A DNA stretch of 17,486 nucleotides from JAWVYT01 sp964605205 (GTDB taxonomy: Bacteria; Gemmatimonadota; Gemmatimonadetes; Longimicrobiales; RSA9), in contig CAZSBL010000069.1 in NCBI GenBank assembly GCA_964605205.1, positions 1-17,486 of the forward strand, written 5' to 3'. A program made the translations under genes and the position numbers. The notes under the pieces were generated by a model, which had not been told where the DNA came from, made no database searches, and worked only from the letters and a program-made list of their open reading frames with translations. Positions 1 through 5,720 of the stretch are shown here, one piece after another. The first letter of the stretch is position 1; every line of letters starts with the position of its first letter.

Positions 1-431
1 CCGGCAAGATGGAGCTGGAGTACGAGGGCGAGCTCCAGGGCGCGCCGAAGATCGCACGGGAGCTGGTCTCACAGGCCGCGCTGGAGACGTTCGAGAGCCG
101 CCGCCGGCTGCCCGTGGACGACGCCCTCGAGGACATCGTCGACTACTTCGACCGGGGCGGCGTGCTGCAGCTGGCCGACACCGCGAAGGACAAGACGCTC
201 CTGGAAGGGCTGGAGGCCGTCCCGTCGCTCATGGAGGTGGTGGACGCGCTGGACGTCGACGACAACGGTGGCGCCCCCGGCACCCGGGCGGCGGCCGGCG
301 AGCTGGTGCTGGAGGCGCTGGTGGCCGAAAAGCGGATCAGCCGGAACGAAGCGGGCGGGTACGCCCGGGGGAAGTGGCGGAGGCAGCCGCCGGGGGCCGG
401 GCCCCAGTTCCCGGGGACGCTGGAGATCTGA
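1..431 (+). CDS. MoxR/Mg-chelatase-like AAA+ ATPase, C-terminal part (5' end outside window)
   Basis: The reading frame is open from the first bases of the window (G-K before the first Met), so this is the tail of a larger protein and not a gene starting at the ATG at position 9. The visible 143 residues begin with GKMELEYEGELQGA, followed by a helical stretch (KIARELVSQAALETF). A D/E-rich segment follows (EDIVDYFDRGGVLQLAD), then a conserved-looking 'VPSLMEVVDAL', and the end is basic (RISRNEAGGYARGKWRRQ). From memory, this layout resembles the C-terminal lid and tail of bacterial magnesium-chelatase-subunit-I/MoxR-type ATPases of about 460-500 residues, which remodel partner proteins and often sit beside von Willebrand factor A genes. 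The Walker motifs lie upstream of the window, so ATPase activity cannot be confirmed here. The gene converges on the PDZ gene of the sigma operon. Confidence 0.6.
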   Translation, partial: GKMELEYEGELQGAPKIARELVSQAALETFESRRRLPVDDALEDIVDYFDRGGVLQLADTAKDKTLLEGLEAVPSLMEVVDALDVDDNGGAPGTRAAAGELVLEALVAEKRISRNEAGGYARGKWRRQPPGAGPQFPGTLEI

Positions 432-561
432 CCGCTCGCGTCTGCGGCGCTCGCTGTTCGATGGCGGCCCGCGCCTGATGGCGCGAGCGCGAGCGCGCGG
501 AGCGGGCGTTCGATCGGTCGGTCGCTGCGCTCCCTCCGAGCCCGTTCGGGTGTTCGCTCTC

Positions 562-579
562 GGGGCGATGACGCGCCCC
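562..579. terminator. GC hairpin between convergent genes, possible terminator
   Basis: GGGGCG and CGCCCC form a perfect 6-bp stem with a 6-nt loop, in the 164-bp gap between two convergent stops (431 and 596). There is no T-run on either side, so a bidirectional intrinsic terminator is only a weak proposal. The rest of the gap (432-595) is GC-rich, has small palindromes such as CCCGTTCGGG, and shows no gene. Confidence 0.3.
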
Positions 580-595
580 CTGGGATCGAACCTCG

Positions 596-1825
596 TCAGT
601 TCCCACCGGACAGCCGGATCACCCGTCCGCCGGAGCGGATCACGATCTCGCCGGTGGCGTCGTCGCGCTCGATGGTGATGGGCGCGTCCCGGAGGATGAT
701 CATCACCTCGCCCTGCTCGTTCCGAACGTAGAGGGGGCTGTTCTCGAATGTCAGGGGCTGGTCGAAGGCCAGCGTGTCGGGGCGCACGCTCCAGCGCCGT
801 GGTGCCGGGGGCGCCGGCATCGTCACGGCCGAGGGAGTACGAACCAGGCGCTCGCCGGCCTCGAGGGTGACGGTCTGCCGCTCATTGCCGCGGCGGATGG
901 TCAGCTCCACCCGCTCGCCGCGCTCGATCTCGCTGAACCTCTCGCCGCCCTCAGCGCTGGTGATGTCGTTCCCGTCGATGGCCAGGATCACGTCCTCGGG
1001 CTCGAGTCCCGCCTCACCGGCGGGGCTGTTTTCCGCCACGTCCGTGATCACGGGCGGGTTCTCATCGAAGTACCACACACCGTCGTGGATGCCGCACGGT
1101 CCGCACTTGATCCCGAAGCCCAGGTAGCCGGACGGCGGCATGGCCGGCATGGCCGGGGCCGGCGGGAGGGGGGCCTCCGCCGGCGGCGCGTCGGCGGGTG
1201 GAGGCGGCGGGAGCTCGAAGGGATTGATCCCGCCCTCCACGTCCCACACCTCCACTTCGGCTTCCGCGCGGTCCAGGCGGCGGTTCAGATCGCACGCCGA
1301 TGCCGCCACCATCTCCAGATCCATCACCCGGCCGTTCCGGCGGACGTGCACGGTGATCGGCTGCCCCGCCCGCAGATCCACCAGCCGACCGCTGCCAGCG
1401 CGCGTGGTGATCAGCGCGCCGTCGATGGCCACGATCCGGTCGCCGGCCCGGAGGCGATCACCCTCGGGGAGTCCGAGCCACACGGCCAGGATCTGGGGCT
1501 CGGTCCGGAACCGGGCCTCGGTGATTCCTTCCTCGCTCATGCTGTACGTGCAGCCCTCGCAGCGCAGGGCCCGGATCCCCAGCGTACCCGCGCTCTCGTC
1601 ACACGATTCCTGCGCGGTCGCGGGAGTCGCCATCGAGGCCATCAGAAAGGCCGTGGCAAGGATCGCCAGGGCTCCGCCCGCTCGGGCTCCGCCGGCTCGC
1701 ACTCTGCCGGCTCGCAGTCCGCCGGGTAGCACTCCGCCGGGTAGCACTCCGCCGGGTAGCACTCCGCCGGGCCCGCCGGCTCCCGCCGCGGGCCCGGACC
1801 GGTTCGTCGTCGTTCTCGTGCGCAT
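596..1825 (-). CDS. Exported protein with two PDZ-like domains, each with a CxxC motif
   Basis: The protein has 409 residues from the chosen start. The hydrophobic core ALAILATAFLMASMA is followed by ATAQ, which indicates Sec export with cleavage near QES. In numbering from the upstream ATG (1831), PDZ-like domain 1 spans about 82-175 (LGIRAL loop, then C91-x-x-C94; later GDRIVAIDGALI). A Pro-rich linker follows at 205-233. PDZ-like domain 2 spans about 236-328 (GYLGFGIK, C243-x-x-C246; ENSPAGEAGLEPEDVILAIDG). A beta-rich tail of about 80 residues ends the protein. PDZ domains bind protein C-termini; no protease domain is present, so this is a binding or scaffold protein of the periplasm or surface. 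It is the third gene of the sigma operon, and its AGGAG overlaps the upstream stop. ATG 1825 sits 7 nt from that AGGAG and ATG 1831 only 1 nt, so 1825 is preferred. The unusually long n-region of the signal peptide carries a tandem repeat; a GTG at codon 44 would give a normal-length signal peptide but lacks a clear ribosome site. Confidence 0.8.
   Translation of the reverse strand: MRTRTTTNRSGPAAGAGGPGGVLPGGVLPGGVLPGGLRAGRVRAGGARAGGALAILATAFLMASMATPATAQESCDESAGTLGIRALRCEGCTYSMSEEGITEARFRTEPQILAVWLGLPEGDRLRAGDRIVAIDGALITTRAGSGRLVDLRAGQPITVHVRRNGRVMDLEMVAASACDLNRRLDRAEAEVEVWDVEGGINPFELPPPPPADAPPAEAPLPPAPAMPAMPPSGYLGFGIKCGPCGIHDGVWYFDENPPVITDVAENSPAGEAGLEPEDVILAIDGNDITSAEGGERFSEIERGERVELTIRRGNERQTVTLEAGERLVRTPSAVTMPAPPAPRRWSVRPDTLAFDQPLTFENSPLYVRNEQGEVMIILRDAPITIERDDATGEIVIRSGGRVIRLSGGN
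1676..1770. repeat. 15-bp in-frame tandem repeat in the signal-peptide coding region
   Basis: Three identical units of GCCGGGTAGCACTCC lie at 1721-1735, 1736-1750 and 1751-1765. Degenerate units precede them at 1676-1690, 1691-1705 and 1706-1720. The period is a multiple of three, so copy-number change keeps the minus-strand PDZ gene in frame. The array encodes GGVLP, GGVLP, GGVLP, then GGLRA, GRVRA, GGARA, just before the hydrophobic core of the signal peptide. Confidence 0.9.
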
Positions 1826-1835
1826 GGTCATGCTC

Positions 1836-2447
1836 CTAGAACCAGTGTACGTCGGTCTCCAGGTCTCCGTCCGTGTCCATCGGCTGCTCCAGCACGTCCA
1901 GAACCTGCTGCAGCCGCGGGTCTTCGGGGTGCAGCCTCGCCAGCTCGTAGGCGGCGGCGTATAGGGCGGTCAGCCCGACCTCCACGCCCGTGCCCACGGC
2001 CTCGCGGTCCGCGGTGGTCGCGGCGAGGCCGGCGATGGCGTCGACGTAGAGCGAGCCGGTCTGCTGGATCAGCGACGGCCGCTCGGCCGCGTCCGCAGAC
2101 TGCAGCGCCGTCATCAGCTCCGCCGTGGTGGCACCCGCCCGGGCCTGGCCCATGGCCAGCCCGCCGAAGAAGAGGGCCAGCGCCGCCGCGATCCCGGCGG
2201 CCCACCACGCGGGGTGGAAGGGGCCGGAGGGGCGCCGCGGCCGATTGGAAGCGCCCGTGGCCGGTCGACCCGCCTCGTAGGTCGGGACCCGCTCCGGGGG
2301 GCGGGCCGCTGCGTCGTCCCGCAGCAGCCCCCGTTCCTTCAGCGCGGCGACGGTCCGCTCCTCCAGCAGCCGGCCGGGGTCCACCTCCCGGGGCAATGCG
2401 TCCAGCGCCTCGCGCTCCTCGTCGGTCCATTCGATCTCTTCACTCAC
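1836..2447 (-). CDS. Single-pass membrane protein, putative anti-sigma factor
   Basis: The protein has 203 residues from GTG 2447. The cytoplasmic part (about 1-75) is acidic then basic and contains RTVAALKERGLL. One membrane segment (AAGIAAALALFFGGLAMG, roughly 80-97) is followed by an extracytoplasmic domain of about 100 residues ending in HWF. The start overlaps the sigma-factor stop in a GTGA arrangement (4 bp), a sign of translational coupling. Genes at this place after an ECF sigma factor usually encode the membrane anti-sigma factor that holds it inactive. The zinc anti-sigma signature (HxxxCxxC) is absent and the segment has no cysteines, so this assignment rests on position and topology. 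The reading frame runs further upstream to 2831, but that part lies inside the sigma gene in another frame. Only 4 bp separate its stop from the ATG at 1831 of the PDZ gene. Confidence 0.7.
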   Translation of the reverse strand: MSEEIEWTDEEREALDALPREVDPGRLLEERTVAALKERGLLRDDAAARPPERVPTYEAGRPATGASNRPRRPSGPFHPAWWAAGIAAALALFFGGLAMGQARAGATTAELMTALQSADAAERPSLIQQTGSLYVDAIAGLAATTADREAVGTGVEVGLTALYAAAYELARLHPEDPRLQQVLDVLEQPMDTDGDLETDVHWF

Positions 2448-2998
2448 GCTCTCGACTCCTCTCCCGTCGGCTCCAGCAGATCCCTCACTGCCCGCCGGGC
2501 GTGGTACAGCTGACTCCTCGATGTCCCCACGGCGATCCCTATCCGGTCGGCGATCTCCGGGTGCGTGTAGCCCTCCAGGTCGTGGAGGACCAGCACCGTC
2601 CGGTAGCCGTCGGGCAGCTCGGCGATGGCCTCTTCCAGCTCCAGCCGCCGCTCGGTGTCCGGGGGCGGGCGGCCGTCCAGCCGCTCCAGCAACCCGTCGG
2701 TGCTCGTCTCCTTCCGGCGCTTGCTCTTCCGGAGCTGCTCCCGGGCGCAGTTCAGCGCGATCCCGCTCAGCCAGGTGCTGAACGCCGCCTCCCACCGGAA
2801 CCCGTCCAGCGCTTCCACCGCCCGGATCCACGTCTCCTGGATCGCGTCCTCGGCCTCGGCCTGAGCCGCCGACCCCCCGAGCAGCCGAAGGGCCAGCGGC
2901 CAGAGCCGGGGCGTGTGGCGCCGGTACAGGGCCCGGAACGCGAGCTCGTCGCCGTCCTGGACCCGGGCCGCCAGCTCCCGATCGGTCACGTCTGCCAT
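2444..2998 (-). CDS. ECF-family RNA polymerase sigma factor (sigma-70 group 4)
   Basis: The protein has 184 residues, a normal ECF length. Region 2 (about 10-75) includes FRALYRRHTPRLWPLALRLL and EDAIQETWIRA, with the WEAAFSTWLSGIALN segment after it. Region 4 (about 128-175) is LPDGYRTVLVLHDLEGYTHPEIADRIG followed by GTSRSQLYHARRAVRDLL, a helix-turn-helix for the -35 element. It directs RNA polymerase to a small regulon, probably including its own operon. ATG 2998 is chosen because homology begins there (MADVTDRELA); GAGG lies only 2 nt upstream, which is close. The open frame extends to 3184, but the extra residues (EVEGQVQAEGDGDEEE) are low-complexity translation of the palindromic repeat. 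First gene of the sigma/anti-sigma/PDZ operon. Confidence 0.9.
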   Translation of the reverse strand: MADVTDRELAARVQDGDELAFRALYRRHTPRLWPLALRLLGGSAAQAEAEDAIQETWIRAVEALDGFRWEAAFSTWLSGIALNCAREQLRKSKRRKETSTDGLLERLDGRPPPDTERRLELEEAIAELPDGYRTVLVLHDLEGYTHPEIADRIGIAVGTSRSQLYHARRAVRDLLEPTGEESRA

Positions 2999-3011
2999 GG
3001 CCTCATCATGT

Positions 3012-3029
3012 GTCACGGTTGTAGGTGAC
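3012..3029. promoter_or_regulatory. Small inverted repeat next to the sigma-factor start
   Basis: GTCAC and GTGAC are separated by 8 nt, 14-31 nt upstream of ATG 2998. The size and place would suit an operator or a 5' leader stem, but five-base arms can arise by chance in such DNA. Confidence 0.25.
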
Positions 3030-3150
3030 GTGGGAGGTGCGAAGCGTTGTATGGGGACGGCCGCTGCCAGAACACGGTTGGCCGATTCCTGGATCGCAGG
3101 GACTCCGAGGGCGCCGCCGGTCGCCTCCTCTTCATCTCCGTCTCCTTCGG

Positions 3151-3216
3151 CCTGTACCTGGCCCTCCACTTCGTACTTCTCCATGGGAAGGTACGAAGTC
3201 GAGGTACAGGTACAGG
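3151..3216. repeat. 66-bp imperfect palindrome with GTACAG/GTACCTG arms
   Basis: The arm at 3151-3177 (starting CCTGTACCTG, ending CACTTCGTAC) pairs with 3190-3216 (GGTACGAAG... GTACAGGTACAGG) at about 23 of 27 positions, centred on CCATGG at 3181-3186. The right arm continues into GTAGAGGTCGAG, a decaying 6-bp repeat (GGTACA/GGTAGA/GGTCGA). The element lies about 150 bp upstream of the sigma gene and could fold into a long stem in RNA or single-stranded DNA. Confidence 0.75.
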
Positions 3217-3346
3217 TAGAGGTCGAGTAGAAAAGGAGGCTCTTCTCCGAATTTGTGGGTCGTTTCCGGGGGTGCCATCAGGCGACTCGTTTGCTACGCG
3301 AGGGGCCGCGGCCTCGGGATTCCGGGCAGGTCCGACCTTCGCTCAA

Positions 3347-3370
3347 CCGCGGCTTCGCGGAAAGCCGCGG
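3347..3370. repeat. Perfect 9-bp stem-loop
   Basis: CCGCGGCTT and AAGCCGCGG flank a 6-nt loop, CGCGGA. It is not followed by a T-run and is too far from either neighbouring gene to be an obvious terminator. It may be part of the intergenic repeat family of this genome. Confidence 0.6.
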
Positions 3371-3445
3371 AAGGGGCGCGGAAGGTTCGTCGAGTACCGC
3401 CGAGGAGCTGGCGGCAGCCGGAATCCGACGATGACATCTTCAACA

Positions 3446-3531
3446 GACTCCGCCGCGGAGTCGGCGTCTTCCGCGACGAAGCCTTCCGCGTGCTGTTCTT
3501 CCGCGTCTTCCGCGTCTTCCGGTGTGAGAGC
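3446..3531. repeat. GACTCCG stem-loop followed by TTCCGCG direct repeats
   Basis: GACTCCG-CCG-CGGAGTC (3446-3462) is a perfect 7-bp stem. It is followed by five copies of TTCCGCG or close variants in 60 bp. The layout (CTTCCGCGTCTTCCGCGTC, then GGTTCAC nearby) resembles the TCCGCGCCTCCGCG-GGTTAAC ends seen at 5541-5607 and 11161-11224, so it may be a diverged copy of the same family. Confidence 0.5.
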
Positions 3532-3571
3532 GGTTCACCCGGTCACTCCCCAACAACTCTGGAGAACAACC

Positions 3572-3604
3572 GAAAAGGATAAGAAATCCGGGCAGGAATA
3601 CCCG
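3572..3604 (-). terminator. Probable intrinsic terminator of the zinc-ribbon gene
   Basis: On the minus strand, just after the stop at 3614, CGGG and CCCG form a short stem around an 8-nt loop. It is followed by GATTTCTTATCCTTTT, the most T-rich stretch in this GC-rich window. The stem is short, but the T-tract supports the call. Confidence 0.45.
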
Positions 3605-3613
3605 ACTCGCCGC

Positions 3614-4579
3614 CTACCCCAGGACCCGCCGTCGGAACGACTCGAACCCTTCCACGTGGGTGAGCTCGCTATCCACGATGGCCGCCAGCTCCTCCGCCTC
3701 CCGCCACTCCGCCTCCAGCAGCTCGGCCTCGCTCTGCTCGTCCAGCGCCATCCCCAGCGCCAGTCGATCGGTGGCGCCCAGCTCGCCAAGCGTCAACTCC
3801 TCACGGGACAGGGTTACGACGAGTCCCTCGGGCCCTTCGGCCCGGTCCACCGACCGGGCGGCGCCGTGCACCAGCTCCCGGGCCCGGAGCCGGCGATTCA
3901 CGATGCTCAGCCCGAGCCGGAGCGCCCCCCGGGCCGCGTGGATGGGGACGGCCACATCGGCGCCGCAGACGCCGCACGTGGCCAGCACGGTGGGCGTGTC
4001 CGCGCCCGTCCCGCCCGTCAGGCGCAGCTGCTGGAACGACCATGGCGCCAGCGCCAGCGGCCCTCCGCACGCGGGGCAGGCGTCGGCCAGGGGCACGTGG
4101 ACGAACGCCGCCGTGAGCGTGGGCGCGTCATCGAGGAACGGGGAGGCGAACCAGCGCCGCTGCTGGCCGCCGGTATCCGCGAGGAGGTGGCCGTAGCCGG
4201 CGCCGTAGCCGAACGGCGTGGTGGGCATCCCCAGGATCGCCCGACGGAGCCATGCCAGGAAGCCCCGGCGGATCGGTTCCGGGAGCACGTCTCCGTACCG
4301 CCAGCCGGCCAGCTCCGGCCGCGGCGCGCGGCCGACCCGGATCAGTTGCGACCTGTCGGTCTCCACCAGGTCCAGGTGATCGGTCCGCAGCACCGTCCTG
4401 CCACGGTCCCGGGCCGCCCGCTCCAGCGCCTCCAGCCGCTCCCACCGGTCCTCCAGCGGCACCACGTTCCAGCGCCGGCAGTGCGGGCACACCCGCCACA
4501 GCCGCCCCAGCCAAGGATCGAAGGCCGGGCGGGTGCGATCGTCCAGGGGGCGGTCGCAGTAAAGACAGTCGGAATGCAT
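3614..4579 (-). CDS. Uncharacterised protein with two zinc ribbons
   Basis: The protein has 321 residues and is soluble by eye. Two four-cysteine clusters are plain: C5-x2-C8 with C31-x2-C34, and C168-x2-C171 with C202-x2-C205, both typical of zinc-ribbon knuckles. Between them lies a segment (about 85-150) with RRGFLAWLRRAILGMP and an aromatic/Gly-rich GYGAGYG. The C-terminal 100 residues are acidic and helical (EQSEAELLEAEWREAEELAAIVDSEL). I do not recognise a family. Zinc ribbons of this type bind nucleic acid or protein, or are structural. The start at ATG 4579 is supported because C5/C8 lie immediately after it; a weak AAGG sits 7 nt upstream. The gene is divergent from uridine kinase with 44 bp between starts, so the promoters must overlap the genes or each other. 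Confidence 0.75.
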   Translation of the reverse strand: MHSDCLYCDRPLDDRTRPAFDPWLGRLWRVCPHCRRWNVVPLEDRWERLEALERAARDRGRTVLRTDHLDLVETDRSQLIRVGRAPRPELAGWRYGDVLPEPIRRGFLAWLRRAILGMPTTPFGYGAGYGHLLADTGGQQRRWFASPFLDDAPTLTAAFVHVPLADACPACGGPLALAPWSFQQLRLTGGTGADTPTVLATCGVCGADVAVPIHAARGALRLGLSIVNRRLRARELVHGAARSVDRAEGPEGLVVTLSREELTLGELGATDRLALGMALDEQSEAELLEAEWREAEELAAIVDSELTHVEGFESFRRRVLG

Positions 4580-4623
4580 GCTCCAACCTTGCTCCCACCC
4601 GTCCGCTCCGGCAACTTCACGAC

Positions 4624-5271
4624 ATGGCGAGTCGCGAGGAGGTGCCGGTCCTGATCGGGGTGGCTGGTGGCAGCGGGTCCGGGAAGACCACGGTGGTCCG
4701 CCGGATCGTGGAGGCCATCGGCGTGGACGACGTGGTGGTGCTCCATCACGACTCGTACTACCGCGATGCTTCGCACCTCCCCATGGAGGAGCGGATCGCC
4801 ATCAACTACGACCACCCGGACTCCCTCGATACCGAGCTCCTGATCGAGCACCTCGAGACGCTCCGCCGCGGCGCGACGGTGGAGGTCCCCGTCTACGACT
4901 TCGCCCGTCACGTCCGGACCGACGAGACGGCCACCACCGAGCCCCGGCCGGTCATCATCCTGGACGGCATCCTGATCCTGTGGGACAGCCGGCTCCGGGA
5001 GATGATGGACGTGAAGATCTTCGTAGACGCCGACGCCGATATCCGTCTCGGCCGCAGGCTCCGGCGGGACATGGAAGAGCGAGACCGCTCCCCCGACTCC
5101 GTGCTGACACAGTACATGGCCACCGTCCGCCCCATGCACCTGGAGTTCGTGGAGCCGTCCAAGCGCTACGCCGACGTGATCCTACCCCGGGGCGGCTTCA
5201 ACGAGGTGGGCGTCGGGATGGTGATCAGCACCATCCGGTCCGCGCTGGCGGGGCGGTCGGTGTCGGTGTGA
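4624..5271 (+). CDS. udk: Uridine kinase
   Basis: The protein has 215 residues, as expected for bacterial Udk. It phosphorylates uridine and cytidine to UMP and CMP in pyrimidine salvage, in the cytoplasm. The P-loop GGSGSGKT is at 15-22. HHDSYYRD (41-48) and NYDHPDS (61-67) form the nucleoside site, VYDF is near 90, and DGILIL (114-119) is the strand after the Walker B position. The lid-type RRLRRDMEERDRS (145-157) and the C-terminal FVEPSKRYADVILPRGG are characteristic. All expected motifs are intact. The frame runs upstream to 4252, but homology begins near this ATG. No ribosome site is visible, so the mRNA may be leaderless or weakly translated. Divergent from the zinc-ribbon gene. Confidence 0.95.
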   Translation: MASREEVPVLIGVAGGSGSGKTTVVRRIVEAIGVDDVVVLHHDSYYRDASHLPMEERIAINYDHPDSLDTELLIEHLETLRRGATVEVPVYDFARHVRTDETATTEPRPVIILDGILILWDSRLREMMDVKIFVDADADIRLGRRLRRDMEERDRSPDSVLTQYMATVRPMHLEFVEPSKRYADVILPRGGFNEVGVGMVISTIRSALAGRSVSV

Positions 5272-5303
5272 GGCCGGGGCATTCGGGGCGACCGACACAT
5301 CGG

Positions 5304-5340
5304 GAACCGCGGAGAACTTCTTTTTGGTTTGATCCGGGCG
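5304..5340 (+). repeat. Dispersed intergenic repeat, copy A
   Basis: This reads ACCGCGGAGAACTTC, a run of T, GGTTTGATCCGGGC. It matches copies B and C (on the minus strand) over about 35 bp, with the shared core GCGGAGAACT, T-rich centre and GATCCGGGC or GGTCCGGGC. Confidence 0.75.
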
Positions 5341-5540
5341 ATTCGGGGTTTGTGGCGGAAGACGCAGGGGGACCGGCAGAGCAGGGTACAGAGACTCGGA
5401 GCATCGGCCTGGTCGCCGGACTGGCTTTCGGGCAGGATCGTGGCGCTCACCCGGGACGCCGGTTCCGTCGGGCACGCAGTCAAACCCACCCGGCGCTATG
5501 CTGTACCCTCGAAGGCAGCCATACTCCGGCCAGCCCGTCG

Positions 5541-5607
5541 CCGCCCGGACCATCTCAAAATGGAGTTCTCCGCGAGTACTCCGCGCCTTCGCGTCTCCGC
5601 GGTGAAC
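5541..5607 (-). repeat. Dispersed intergenic repeat, copy B
   Basis: Read on the minus strand: GTTCACCGCGGAGACGCG, AAGGCGCGGAGTACTCGCGG, AGAACTCCATTTTGAG, then ATGGTCCGGGCGG. It is inverted relative to copy A. It keeps the extra GCGGAG-type tandem steps that copy C also has. Confidence 0.75.
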
Positions 5608-5720
5608 CAGGCGCCGATGCCCGCACGCGCCGGCGAGTGCGCCACCAACGTCCAAGCCCGCTGTCGCGTCGTATGAATGACGTGCCGAACGCTCCAACCT
5701 GACGATACCGGAGACCCATA

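Larger units (their letters stand above)
2999..3613. other. Gene-poor 615-bp tract rich in palindromes and short repeats
   Basis: This is the upstream region of the sigma operon and the downstream region of the zinc-ribbon gene. It contains a small inverted repeat near the sigma start, a 66-bp imperfect palindrome, two shorter perfect stem-loops, a run of TTCCGCG repeats, and a T-rich hairpin serving the zinc-ribbon gene. Open frames crossing it have low-complexity or basic compositions and no ribosome sites, so I call no gene. I could not identify a convincing ECF -35/-10 pair. Confidence 0.7.
5272..5720. other. 450-bp intergenic tract bounded by inverted repeat copies
   Basis: No gene is supported between udk and the propeller gene. 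The tract contains two copies of the GCGGAGAACTTC-type repeat in opposite orientation with about 200 bp between them. The reading frames crossing it have no ribosome sites or recognisable domains. The last 20 bp carry the GGAG ribosome site for the GTG start at 5721. I see no clear promoter. Confidence 0.65.

Noticed and set aside
583..592. GGTTCGATCCC-like string on the minus strand, reminiscent of a tRNA T-arm
   Set aside because: The bases before it encode the end of the PDZ protein and cannot form the anticodon and D arms; no acceptor stem pairs.
3047..4654. Long plus-strand open frame (535 codons) opposite the zinc-ribbon gene
   Set aside because: Its composition is Arg/Pro/Gln-rich with no domain or ribosome site, and it crosses repeats. 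The minus-strand frame has regular zinc motifs, so this is an antisense shadow common in GC-rich DNA.
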